Assembly: GCA_963611355.1 (NCBI GenBank)
Contig: CAVDRM010000020.1
Coordinates: forward strand, 1-40,247
Length of the DNA stretch: 40,247 bases
Source of the DNA: CAVDRM01 sp963611355
GTDB taxonomy: Bacteria > Bacillota > Clostridia > Christensenellales > Aristaeellaceae
Reading direction: 5' to 3'
Shown: piece by piece, positions 24,450-31,887 of the stretch
Position numbering within the stretch: the stretch's first letter is position 1
Layout: each line of letters begins with the position of its first letter
The notes under the pieces: model-generated
Seen by the model: the letters and a program-made list of their open reading frames with translations, nothing else
Databases searched by the model: none
Told to the model about the DNA's origin: nothing
Made by a program: the position numbers and the translations under genes

Positions 24450-25925
24450 TTAGCCGTCGTGCAGCGGAAGCTCCACAATGAACGACGAGCCTTTGCCCTC
24501 CTCGCTTTCCACGCGGATTGAGCCGCCGTGCAGCAGCACAAGCTGATGCACGATGGCCAGACCAAGCCCTGTACCGCCCGTTTCGCGGGACCGCGCCTTG
24601 TCCGCCCGATAGAAGCGGTCGAAGATGTGCGGCAGGCTGTCGCGGGGAATGCCCGGCCCGTTGTCCTGCACGGTCAGCACGGCATCGTGTCCGCTGCGCC
24701 GGAGCGTGACCCGAATCTGTCCGCCGACCTGGGTATATTTCACCGCATTCTCCATCAGATTATAGATGACCTGCATGAGCTTGGAGCGGTCGGCATAGGT
24801 ATCGCAGGGGTCGGCCAGAGAGAGCGTGATGGTCTGCTGCCGCTGCTGCGCAAGGGTCGTGAGCCTGTGCGCGTTTTCCTTGACCAGCGCGGCAAGGGAC
24901 ACATTTTCGCGAGTCAGCCGGACGGAGTTGGAATCCATCTGCACCAACGTCAGCAGGTCGCTGACGATGGCGCTCAAACGGTCGATTTCCTTATTGATGT
25001 CCTGCAGAAATTCCGTTCGCAGCGCCTTGTCCATGTCCGGCTGATAAATCAGCGATTCCAGCATGATTTTCATCGTCGCCAGCGGGGTCTTCAGCTCATG
25101 GCTGGCGTTGGAAACGAACTGGTTTCTGGAATAGTCCAGCGTTTCCAGCTTTTCGCTCATGGTGTTGAAGGTCTCGGCCAGACGACGCATTTCGCCGGAG
25201 CCGGTGACCTTGACGCGGGCGGAAAAATTGCCCTTCGCCATTTTCTGGATGACGCGGGTCAGGGCGATGATAGGCTTGGTGATGACCCGTGAAAACACGA
25301 GGCTGCACACAACGGCCGCCGCCGCGACCAGCAGGAGGATAATCAGCATTTGCCCCTGAAGCCCATGCAGTCCCTCCATCATTTCGCTGACAGGGGAAAT
25401 CAGCACCAGCACGCCGATGACGTCATCCGCATCCACAATGCGTGCCGCGCAGTAGCTGACCCACGCGCTGGAGGCACGGATGGTGAAAAACATCGTGCCC
25501 GTATCCACCTTCGCGCCTGTTTCCGCATCGTGCACGCCGCAATCCACGCTCTGACCGCGCACCAAAATGGCGTACACCTCGCCGGATGTAAAGATGCGCC
25601 CGGTCAAAATGTCCGCCGTGTCAAGCTGCACCTTGCTGTCCGCGTCCACAGCCAAAATCCGCCCGCTCAAATCCTCCGAGCCTTTTTCCAAAAGCGCCCG
25701 CAGCGCCTCCGTGTTCGCCTCCGCAAACAGCGGCGCGGCCTCCGCCGCCAGCTTTTCCAGCGCCGTCCTGTCCGAACGGACGCGCTGCTCAAACAAAAAA
25801 TCACCCACCATGCTGCTGAGCGACCCGGCCATGACGCCGAAAGAAAGCCCGACGATCAGCAGGAAGGCGAGTGATATTTTAAAGCGGATACCGGAAAAAA
25901 ATCCGTTAGTCCTTATCGGTGAAAT
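24450..25925 (-). CDS. Membrane sensor histidine kinase
   Basis: A kinase of about 491 residues with two membrane segments flanking an extracytoplasmic domain of about 155 residues, a HAMP linker (T-K-P-I-I-A-L-T...), a dimerisation domain with F-V-S-N-A-S-H-E-L-K-T-P (phosphoacceptor His), and an ATPase domain with N-L-M-E-N-A-V-K-Y, D-N-G-P-G-I and G-T-G-L-G-L-A-I. It is paired with the response regulator upstream, whose end it overlaps. The start is a problem: between the regulator end and the first membrane segment there is no ATG, GTG or TTG in frame. ATT 25925, with GGGGAG 9 nt upstream, is used here as the best guess. ATG 26027 would overlap the regulator by 122 nt; ATG 25832 would remove the first membrane segment. 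Confidence 0.9.
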   Translation of the reverse strand: MSPIRTNGFFSGIRFKISLAFLLIVGLSFGVMAGSLSSMVGDFLFEQRVRSDRTALEKLAAEAAPLFAEANTEALRALLEKGSEDLSGRILAVDADSKVQLDTADILTGRIFTSGEVYAILVRGQSVDCGVHDAETGAKVDTGTMFFTIRASSAWVSYCAARIVDADDVIGVLVLISPVSEMMEGLHGLQGQMLIILLLVAAAAVVCSLVFSRVITKPIIALTRVIQKMAKGNFSARVKVTGSGEMRRLAETFNTMSEKLETLDYSRNQFVSNASHELKTPLATMKIMLESLIYQPDMDKALRTEFLQDINKEIDRLSAIVSDLLTLVQMDSNSVRLTRENVSLAALVKENAHRLTTLAQQRQQTITLSLADPCDTYADRSKLMQVIYNLMENAVKYTQVGGQIRVTLRRSGHDAVLTVQDNGPGIPRDSLPHIFDRFYRADKARSRETGGTGLGLAIVHQLVLLHGGSIRVESEEGKGSSFIVELPLHDG

Positions 25926-26598
25926 AGTAGCCCACTCCCCATTTTGTAAAGATAAATTCCGGTTGGGTGGGATCCCTCTCGATTTTTTCGCGCAGACGGC
26001 GAATATGCACGTCCACCGTGCGCGCATCGCCCATATAGTCGTACTTCCACACCGTCTCCAGCATGGTCTCCCTGCTGAACACCTTGCCGCGGTTGGTGAT
26101 GAAAAGCTGAAGCAGGTCGAATTCCTTGGCCGTCAGGCGCACTTCACGGCCGCCCAGTGTCACCGAGCGGTTGACGATGTTGACCTCCATGTCATGCACA
26201 CGGATGACCTTTTTTTCCTCCGTTTGCATATTCTGGCCGGCACGGCGCAGGATGGTCTTGATACGCGCCTTGACCTCCAAGATGTTGAACGGTTTGGTCA
26301 TATAGTCGTCCGCGCCGTATTCGAGCCCCAGAATTTTATCCATGTCTTCGCCCTTGGCGGTGAGCATGATAATCGGCACATTGGACTGCTCGCGGATCCG
26401 CTGGCAGACCTGAATGCCGTCCAGTTTGGGCAACATCACATCCAGCAGGACAAGGTCAACGGAATTGCCCTCAAAGACCTTGAGCGCCTCCTCGCCGTCC
26501 GCCGCGGTCAAGATCTCATACCCCTCCTGCTCCAAGGAGAATTTCAGCCCTTTTAAAATCAACGGCTCATCGTCAACCAGCAAAATGCGTTTTCCCAC
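25906..26598 (-). CDS. OmpR/PhoB-family response regulator
   Basis: A 230-residue DNA-binding response regulator. The receiver domain (1-120) has the acidic pocket Asp9-Asp10, phosphoacceptor Asp53 in L-L-D-V-M-L-P, the T/S switch in M-L-T-A-K and Lys in M-T-K-P-F. The winged-helix output domain (about 130-228) has L-T-A-K-E-F-D-L-L, V-F-S-R-E-T-M-L and the recognition-helix region R-T-V-D-V-H-I-R-R-L-R-E-K-I. It resembles the PhoP/WalR-like group. Translation starts at GTG 26598, about 10 nt after AAGGA. The histidine kinase follows with overlap, so they form an operon. The inducing signal is unknown. A dyad in the leader suggests autoregulation. Confidence 0.93.
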   Translation of the reverse strand: MGKRILLVDDEPLILKGLKFSLEQEGYEILTAADGEEALKVFEGNSVDLVLLDVMLPKLDGIQVCQRIREQSNVPIIMLTAKGEDMDKILGLEYGADDYMTKPFNILEVKARIKTILRRAGQNMQTEEKKVIRVHDMEVNIVNRSVTLGGREVRLTAKEFDLLQLFITNRGKVFSRETMLETVWKYDYMGDARTVDVHIRRLREKIERDPTQPEFIFTKWGVGYYFTDKD

Positions 26599-26623
26599 AG
26601 TGCATTCATCCTTCCGTCTCGAA

Positions 26624-26643
26624 GATGCGGAAGCCTCCGCATC
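26624..26643. promoter_or_regulatory. 8-bp dyad in the response regulator leader
   Basis: GATGCGGA (26624-26631) and TCCGCATC (26636-26643) are a perfect inverted repeat with a 4-nt centre, 10-30 nt downstream of the -10 box on the minus strand. It may be an operator or a short leader hairpin. Confidence 0.4.
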
Positions 26644-26652
26644 CTTATCTCT

Positions 26653-26682
26653 ATTTTACACGCAAACCGTCATAAAAATCAA
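26653..26682 (-). promoter_or_regulatory. Promoter of the two-component operon
   Basis: On the minus strand TTGATT (26682-26677), 18-nt spacer, TAAAAT (26658-26653). It is divergent from the glycosyltransferase promoter. Confidence 0.55.
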
Positions 26683-26783
26683 GCGATTTTGAAATATTTT
26701 CTACATAAATATGAAAATTTATTTGAAGAAAAAAACAAACTTATGAAACAGATTGTATCAATTTTCGGGCTGAAGCGATGCGT

Positions 26784-26812
26784 TTGCATTTGCTTTCCGC
26801 CCGTGCTATAAT
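26784..26812 (+). promoter_or_regulatory. Promoter of the glycosyltransferase/transglutaminase-like pair
   Basis: TTGCAT (26784-26789), 17-nt spacer and TATAAT (26807-26812), with an extended -10 TG at 26804-26805. Confidence 0.8.
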
Positions 26813-26846
26813 AAAAACGTATTCCTTGTATAGAGGAGAGAGTGAA

Positions 26847-27662
26847 ATGAGTCAATGGATGCCGCTCATCAGCGTAATCATTCCCGTCTATAACGCGGAA
26901 AAAACGCTGCGCCGCGCCATCGAGAGCCTGCATCGGCAGCAGTATGACAGGCTGCAAATCATTTTGGTGAACGACGGCAGCAGGGACGGCAGCGACGCTC
27001 TTTGCAGGGCGCTTCAGGCGGAGGATGCGCGCATTGAATATTACGCGCAGGAAAACCAGGGCGCGTCCGGTGCGCGGAATACGGCGCTTCGTTACGCCAA
27101 GGGCGACTATTACTGCTTCGTGGACGCCGATGACGAGCTGCTGCCCAACGCCCTGCCCACCATGCTGGAATCCATGCAGGCCGGAAACGCGGACTTGGTC
27201 ATCGGACATTTTCTCTTTGCCGTGGGCGATATCAGCGCCGACAGAGGACGCATCAAGCGGGATGCCGTGATGACGGACGGCGAGTTTGTGAGCGAAATGG
27301 TAAAATGGCCGACCACCTTTTATTTCGGCGTTCTGTGGAACAAGCTGTACCGCGGCGACATCATCCGGAAAAACAATCTGACCTTTGACACCGCGCTGGA
27401 CTGGGGCGAGGACTTTGCTTTTAACACGCTGTATCTTTTGCACGTTCATACAGTACGCGCCCTGTCGCAGCCGGTCTACCGCTATTTTAAAGTGCCGAAC
27501 GGCTTGAGCGTCCGTACCGTGCTGCAGAATCTCGGCCAGGCCTGCCGCACCAAATGGCGGATGTACGGCTATTATAAGACGCTCTGCATGCAAAAGGGCG
27601 TGATGAAAAAATATCCGCTGCGCATTCGGCTCTATTTTATTTCGATTACATTAATAGACTGA
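26847..27662 (+). CDS. Family 2 glycosyltransferase
   Basis: A 271-residue GT-A-fold glycosyltransferase. The N-terminal I-S-V-I-I-P-V-Y-N-A-E, the nucleotide-binding V-N-D-G-S-R-D-G-S, Q-G-A-S-G-A-R-N and the metal-binding D-A-D-D motif (in F-V-D-A-D-D-E-L) are all present, followed by W-N-K-L-Y and W-G-E-D-F-A-F-N, as in wall-glycan or capsule transferases. It should transfer a sugar from a nucleotide donor at the inner face of the membrane; donor and acceptor are not predictable. There is no membrane segment. GAGGAGAG precedes ATG 26847; the longer frame from 26778 contains the promoter. The following transglutaminase-like gene starts 1 nt after the stop. Confidence 0.9.
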   Translation: MSQWMPLISVIIPVYNAEKTLRRAIESLHRQQYDRLQIILVNDGSRDGSDALCRALQAEDARIEYYAQENQGASGARNTALRYAKGDYYCFVDADDELLPNALPTMLESMQAGNADLVIGHFLFAVGDISADRGRIKRDAVMTDGEFVSEMVKWPTTFYFGVLWNKLYRGDIIRKNNLTFDTALDWGEDFAFNTLYLLHVHTVRALSQPVYRYFKVPNGLSVRTVLQNLGQACRTKWRMYGYYKTLCMQKGVMKKYPLRIRLYFISITLID

Positions 27663-27663
27663 T

Positions 27664-28365
27664 ATGATGACACAATATTTAAAAGAAACAAACATGCTCG
27701 ATTACTCCGCGTCTTCCGTCCAAACGCTCGTGCGGGAAAGAAACTGGCAGGCGCTGCCGCCCTTTGAGCGTCTTCGGACGATTTACGATTTCGTGCGGGA
27801 TGAAATTCTGTTCGGCTATAACACGGACGACAGCATCCCCGCATCCAAAGTGCTCAAGGACGGCTACGGCCAGTGCAACACCAAGGGGACGCTGTTCATG
27901 GCGCTGCTGCGCTGCTGCGGCCTTCCGTGCCGAATACACGGCTTCACCATTGACAAAAAGCTGCAAAAGGGCGCGATGACCGGCCTTGTCTACAAAAGCG
28001 CCCCGCGCCATGTGTTTCACAGCTGGGTGGAGGTGTACTTCGAGGACAGATGGTACGAGCTGGAGGCCTTCATTTTAGACAGGGCTTATCTGACCCGGCT
28101 GCAAATGAAGCATCCGGAATGCACGGGCGCGTTCTGCGGCTACGGGGTCGCCGTCAAAAATTTCCGGCATCCGACCATCGACTTTGACCGAAACAACACC
28201 TATATCCAAAGCGAGGGCATCACCCAAGACTTCGGCGTGTATGATGACCCCGACACGCTGCTGACGGAGCATCATCAGGAAATGTCCCCGCTGAAGGCTT
28301 TCGCCTATCGGCATTTGGGCAGGCATTTGATGAACAGAAACGTGCGAAGAATACGGGAAAAATAA
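27664..28365 (+). CDS. Transglutaminase-like (papain-fold) protein
   Basis: A 233-residue protein with the transglutaminase-like core: Cys in G-Y-G-Q-C-N-T-K-G-T-L-F-M-A-L-L-R (about residues 69-85), His in H-S-W-V-E-V-Y-F (about 119-126) and a following acidic segment (Y-E-L-E-A-F-I-L-D). Bacterial members include proteases and amidases as well as cross-linkers. There is no signal peptide, so a cytoplasmic role is likely. The ATG follows the glycosyltransferase stop by 1 nt without a clear Shine-Dalgarno, suggesting coupled translation; Met 11 is an alternative start. The C-terminal 60 residues are specific to this protein. The pairing with a glycosyltransferase is unusual, and the joint role is unknown. 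Confidence 0.82.
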   Translation: MMTQYLKETNMLDYSASSVQTLVRERNWQALPPFERLRTIYDFVRDEILFGYNTDDSIPASKVLKDGYGQCNTKGTLFMALLRCCGLPCRIHGFTIDKKLQKGAMTGLVYKSAPRHVFHSWVEVYFEDRWYELEAFILDRAYLTRLQMKHPECTGAFCGYGVAVKNFRHPTIDFDRNNTYIQSEGITQDFGVYDDPDTLLTEHHQEMSPLKAFAYRHLGRHLMNRNVRRIREK

Positions 28366-28437
28366 AGATCGAAGGGCGTCATTTGATTCGGAAGGTGTGG
28401 AAAAAACGTCTTTTTAAACGCCGCCGAAAGAAAATCC

Positions 28438-28466
28438 GTGACAATTCGATACAGAGTATGTATAAT
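28438..28466 (+). promoter_or_regulatory. Promoter of the DUF2007-like/pfkA genes
   Basis: GTGACA (28438-28443), 17-nt spacer, TATAAT (28461-28466). One mismatch in the -35 box. Confidence 0.75.
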
Positions 28467-28506
28467 AGCAGAGTGCTTCCCAATCTTGCTTGACGGAGGT
28501 GAGCGT

Positions 28507-28725
28507 ATGGCGCAGAGCGCACCGTGGAAGGTCATTCACATGGCGCACAGCGAAGCGCATGCCGCCGAAATTCTTGAGGCGCTGAAGGGAGAGGGCTTCA
28601 TGGCCCGTTCACGGCAGGTTTACCGCGCCGTCTCCGGCGAAGAGAATTACTATGAAATCATGGTGCTCGCTTCCGAAGCACAGGAGGCTCAACAATTATT
28701 AATCGAACGCAGTCTGCTTCTTTAG
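28507..28725 (+). CDS. Small DUF2007-like protein
   Basis: A 72-residue protein behind a clear GGAGG (28496-28500) and its own promoter. The layout W-K-V-I-H-M-A-H-S-E-A-H-A-A-E-I-L, then G-F-M-A-R-S-R, then Y-Y-E-I-M-V-L-A-S-E-A-Q-E-A-Q-Q-L-L matches the short alpha-beta DUF2007 fold, described in databases as a putative signal-transducing or P-II-like module. Family assignment is by pattern only. It lies 109 nt upstream of phosphofructokinase with a short GC-rich hairpin in between and no T-tract, so the two are probably co-transcribed. Confidence 0.7.
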   Translation: MAQSAPWKVIHMAHSEAHAAEILEALKGEGFMARSRQVYRAVSGEENYYEIMVLASEAQEAQQLLIERSLLL

Positions 28726-28834
28726 GCTTTTCCTGCCCGTTCGGGCAGCAATGCCGGGCATAAGTTTCCGGACGGTTCTGCCGTTTTTCGTATGTCTCGA
28801 ACTAAGCTGCGTTGACAGAAGGAGTGTATTTTTC

Positions 28835-29884
28835 ATGCCCAAGATAGCAGTATTGACCAGCGGCGGCGACAGCCCCGGGATGAACGCCGCCGTCGTGTCC
28901 GTAGCAAGAAATGCCGCCCTGTACGGAATGCCCCTCATCGGCATCAAACGCGGCTATAACGGGCTGCTGGGCTTAGGCGCACGTCCGGAGGACGATGTGG
29001 TCGAGCTGGCGCTGGATACTGTTCTTGATATTGCGGACCTGCCGGGCACGCATCTGCGCACAGCCCGCTGCCGCGAATTCTTGAATCCCGATGTCCGTGC
29101 CGCTGCCGCGCAGCGCCTGAAGGACATGGATGTGGTCGGTCTCGTCGTCATCGGCGGCGACGGCAGCTTCCAGGGCGCGCAGCGCCTGTGTGAGCTGGGC
29201 GTCCCCTGCATCGGCATCCCCGGCACCATCGACAATGACCTTCCCTATACCGAGGCCACGTTGGGCTTTGATACGGCGGTCAATGTCTGCGTGGACGCTG
29301 TCCGCTCGATTCGCGCCACATCCCGCTCTCATGACCGTCCCGCGGTCGTTGAGGTGATGGGGCGCAACTGCGGCGATATCGCCCTGACCACCGCCGTGTC
29401 CACCGGCGCCGAAATCGTCATCGTGCCGGAGGTTAAATGGTCTGTGGACCAGGTTGCCGAACGGCTCAATGCCCTGATTGCGCATGGCAACACCCGCGCT
29501 ACCATCGTCGCGGCCGAGGGTGCATGGGCGTCCATGAAGCCCTTCGACGTCTATTCCTTCCTGAAGCCCTACGGCAAGCAGGTCTTTGAGGGCGAGCCCA
29601 TGACCTCCGCCCGCCTTGCCAGCATCCTGAAGCGCAAGTGCGGAAACGCCGAGGCGCGTGCCACCGTCATCGGCTACACCCAGCGCGGCTGCCAGCCCAC
29701 GGCGCGGGACAGCGCGTTCGCCTTTGAAGCGGGCGCGATGGCCGTCGGCCTGCTGAAGGACGGCATCGGCAGTCAGGTCATCGGCGTGCATCGCGGCAAG
29801 ACCTTCCATATGCCCATTGATAAAGCGCTGAAACAGAAGCGCAGCTTTAACAAGAAGCTGTATACGCTGACCAATATGCTGTAA
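28835..29884 (+). CDS. pfkA: 6-phosphofructokinase, ATP-type
   Basis: The enzyme phosphorylates fructose 6-phosphate, the committed step of glycolysis. The 349-residue protein has L-T-S-G-G-D-S-P-G-M-N (7-17), G-G-D-G-S-F-Q-G-A (108-116), P-G-T-I-D-N-D (129-135, catalytic Asp133), L-G-F-D-T-A and a V-M-G-R-x-C-G-D segment. Gly110 in G-G-D-G-S marks the ATP-dependent form; pyrophosphate-dependent enzymes carry G-G-D-D. AAGGAG (28819-28824) sits 10 nt before ATG 28835. A terminator follows. As PPDK is also present, both ATP- and pyrophosphate-linked steps occur in this organism's glycolysis. Confidence 0.95.
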   Translation: MPKIAVLTSGGDSPGMNAAVVSVARNAALYGMPLIGIKRGYNGLLGLGARPEDDVVELALDTVLDIADLPGTHLRTARCREFLNPDVRAAAAQRLKDMDVVGLVVIGGDGSFQGAQRLCELGVPCIGIPGTIDNDLPYTEATLGFDTAVNVCVDAVRSIRATSRSHDRPAVVEVMGRNCGDIALTTAVSTGAEIVIVPEVKWSVDQVAERLNALIAHGNTRATIVAAEGAWASMKPFDVYSFLKPYGKQVFEGEPMTSARLASILKRKCGNAEARATVIGYTQRGCQPTARDSAFAFEAGAMAVGLLKDGIGSQVIGVHRGKTFHMPIDKALKQKRSFNKKLYTLTNML

Positions 29885-29909
29885 GCTGTAATCAGTTGTT
29901 TTTTCAAAC

Positions 29910-29938
29910 AGCGCCGGTTGTTTTTCACCGACGCTTTT
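29910..29938 (+). terminator. Intrinsic terminator of pfkA
   Basis: AGCGCCGGT (29910-29918) pairs with ACCGACGCT (29927-29935) with one C-A mismatch, followed by TTTT. Confidence 0.75.
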
Positions 29939-29971
29939 CTGCGTGTCAAGAAACTGCGTTTTTGATACGCT

Positions 29972-30003
29972 CCATGCAGGATAAAATGCTTCATCCTGCA
30001 TGG
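29972..30003. repeat. 11-bp perfect inverted repeat between pfkA and the yybS-like gene
   Basis: CCATGCAGGAT (29972-29982) and ATCCTGCATGG (29993-30003) flank a 10-nt loop. There is no T-tract and no nearby start codon. It lies after the pfkA terminator and about 95 nt before the next promoter. Function unknown. Confidence 0.5.
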
Positions 30004-30098
30004 CAAGGCTGCGGACTTGTTCGACAGTCTGACAGTGCCGATTATTTTTCACCGGCTCTGTTTTCGGCGGTTTTACACGCAAGGCAAAGATAAAAGGA

Positions 30099-30127
30099 TT
30101 GACAAACAAGGCTCAAGTCATTACAAT
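30099..30127 (+). promoter_or_regulatory. Promoter of the yybS-rplI-dnaB-yhaM cluster
   Basis: TTGACA (30099-30104), 17-nt spacer, TACAAT (30122-30127). Confidence 0.8.
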
Positions 30128-30167
30128 AAAAATTGGGTCAGTTTATCCTTTTTAGAAGGAGTTTTTC

Positions 30168-31430
30168 ATGCGCTCGTTTCCTCTGATTCGTTCCCTGAAG
30201 CCGACCGTGGTCATGGGTCTGCTGATGGTGCTTCCCCTCATCCTGCCGGTGCTGAGTCCCGTTTATCGGCTTTTTATTGCTCCCGTCGTTTTCTTTTATC
30301 TGCCCGTGCTTTTGTGCATTGCGGGGCTGTGGGCCGGCTCTGCGGCGCTGCTGGCCGGCTTGTCGGCCGCTGTCGGTGCCTGCCTGTACGCTTTCGGCAT
30401 GACAGGCGGCTTGATGGCCGCGCTGTATCTGCTGCCCTATACGGCGGCCTTTCTCATCGTCGTCGAAAGGCGCGTTCCCTTTTTCAAGGCCGCGGCGGTG
30501 ATGGGGCTGACGCTGCTTTTATCGCAGCTTGCCGCCTTTGTCATCCTGAATACGCTGACGGACTATCAGCTGTACCGGGCGGCGGGCGATGCTGCGGCAC
30601 AGGCTGTCTCCGCCTCGTCGCTGTGCGATGAGCTGCTGATTTCCCTGTATCAAAGCGGGCTTATCAGGCTTCGTTCGGAGCTGACCGACGATGCTTTCAG
30701 AAGCGTTGCCATGCTCGGCAAAAACGAAACTACGGTCATCGGCGTTTATCTGACGGATTTCGGGCGGCAGGAGCTGCTGCTGGGTTTTGCCTCCACGGTA
30801 GAAGATTTAATGAAGCAGCTCCCGCTTCTGATTGTGCAGGACAGCATCTTCTTCTCTGTGGGCGGTCTTGGGCTCTCGCTCTATATCGGACGTATCGCCC
30901 AGCAGCGCAGGGTCTACAAGGGTGCGCGGGAGGCGGAGGTGCGCGCCGCGCTGAATGCGCGGAAGGCGGCTGTTGCCCGCGGCGAAACGCCCGGCAAGCC
31001 GGCTTTCGAAACGGCGGAGGACTTCCGCAAGCGCCTTGAAAAGGCCGAACAGGAGACGCCGGAGGGCTTTCCGGATTTAAAAATGCCGCCGCTGTCCAAA
31101 TGGTTTATGCCGCGCGGCATCGGCTTGAAGGTCGGTCTCTTGGCGCTGGGCTATCTGCCGATGGCGATGTCCGACACGCCGGCTGTCATCATGGCGGGCG
31201 GCATTGCCTTCACCGTGTTCAGCAGCCTGTACATGATTCAGGGCATGGCGGCGCTGAATTTTCTGCAAAGAAAGGGCGGGGCGGGTGCTGTCCGGCGCAG
31301 GGTGGCGCTGATTGCGGTGCTGCTCCTGTTCAAGACTCTGTTTCATATCTTGGGAATCGTTGACCAGGTAGCCAACTTCCGCGGCCTTCGTGAGCCGCTC
31401 AACAATCATTTTGACGACGGGGAGGACTAA
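30168..31430 (+). CDS. YybS-like (DUF2232) membrane protein
   Basis: A 420-residue integral membrane protein. Five or six hydrophobic segments fill the first 130 residues, a loop of about 90 residues follows, then one segment, a charged cytoplasmic linker (about 245-305, rich in Arg, Glu and Ala) and three or four C-terminal segments. Length, topology and position upstream of rplI and dnaB match the YybS/DUF2232 proteins of Bacillota, whose function is not well established. AGAAGGAG precedes ATG 30168. In many relatives gdpP (yybT) lies between this gene and rplI. Here rplI starts 4 nt after the stop and its GGGGAGG lies within the end of this gene, so gdpP is absent from the cluster. Confidence 0.82.
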   Translation: MRSFPLIRSLKPTVVMGLLMVLPLILPVLSPVYRLFIAPVVFFYLPVLLCIAGLWAGSAALLAGLSAAVGACLYAFGMTGGLMAALYLLPYTAAFLIVVERRVPFFKAAAVMGLTLLLSQLAAFVILNTLTDYQLYRAAGDAAAQAVSASSLCDELLISLYQSGLIRLRSELTDDAFRSVAMLGKNETTVIGVYLTDFGRQELLLGFASTVEDLMKQLPLLIVQDSIFFSVGGLGLSLYIGRIAQQRRVYKGAREAEVRAALNARKAAVARGETPGKPAFETAEDFRKRLEKAEQETPEGFPDLKMPPLSKWFMPRGIGLKVGLLALGYLPMAMSDTPAVIMAGGIAFTVFSSLYMIQGMAALNFLQRKGGAGAVRRRVALIAVLLLFKTLFHILGIVDQVANFRGLREPLNNHFDDGED

Positions 31431-31434
31431 CGTT

Positions 31435-31881
31435 ATGAAGGTTATTCTGCTGCAGGATGTCAAGGGAACCGGCAAGAAGGATGAAATCGTCACGGTCAGC
31501 GACGGCTTTGCCCGCAACTATCTGTTCCCGCGCCGCTGGGCCATGGAAGCGACCGCCGGCGCAGCTAAAGAGGTCGAAAAAAAGCGTGCAGCCGAAAGGC
31601 AGCGTGAAATGGAAGCAAGGGCAGCGGCGGAGCAGAAGGCGCGTGAGCTGAAGGGCAAGGTCATCCTTGTCGTGGCCAAGTGCGGCGAAAAAGGCCGTCT
31701 GTACGGCTCTATCACGGGGCAGGAAATCGCCGATGCGCTGAAGGAGCAGCACGGCGTTTCCATCGACAAGCGCAAAATCGACTTAAAAGAGCCGATTCGC
31801 GCCGTGGGCGATGTCTCCGTCAACATCTGGGTCTATCCGAACATCACCACGCCCATGACCGTGCGCGTTCAGGCGCTGTAA
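31435..31881 (+). CDS. rplI: 50S ribosomal protein L9
   Basis: A 148-residue large-subunit protein that binds domain V of 23S rRNA and supports frame maintenance. The N-terminal domain begins M-K-V-I-L-L-Q-D-V-K-G-T-G-K-K-D and contains G-F-A-R-N-Y-L-F-P-R. A long charged helix (about 42-75) links it to the C-terminal domain with G-K-L-type motifs (G-R-L-Y-G-S-I-T). Length and domain order are standard. The GGGGAGG site lies within the yybS-like gene, and dnaB starts 6 nt after the stop. Confidence 0.97.
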   Translation: MKVILLQDVKGTGKKDEIVTVSDGFARNYLFPRRWAMEATAGAAKEVEKKRAAERQREMEARAAAEQKARELKGKVILVVAKCGEKGRLYGSITGQEIADALKEQHGVSIDKRKIDLKEPIRAVGDVSVNIWVYPNITTPMTVRVQAL

Positions 31882-31887
31882 CGCTTT

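Noticed and set aside
28728..28745. Short CTGCCC/GGGCAG hairpin between the DUF2007-like gene and pfkA
   Set aside because: No T-tract follows and alternative pairings exist, so it is not called a terminator. It does not exclude co-transcription.
28973..30109. 378-residue minus-strand frame opposite pfkA
   Set aside because: It overlaps a certain pfkA gene and its terminator, so it is a shadow frame.
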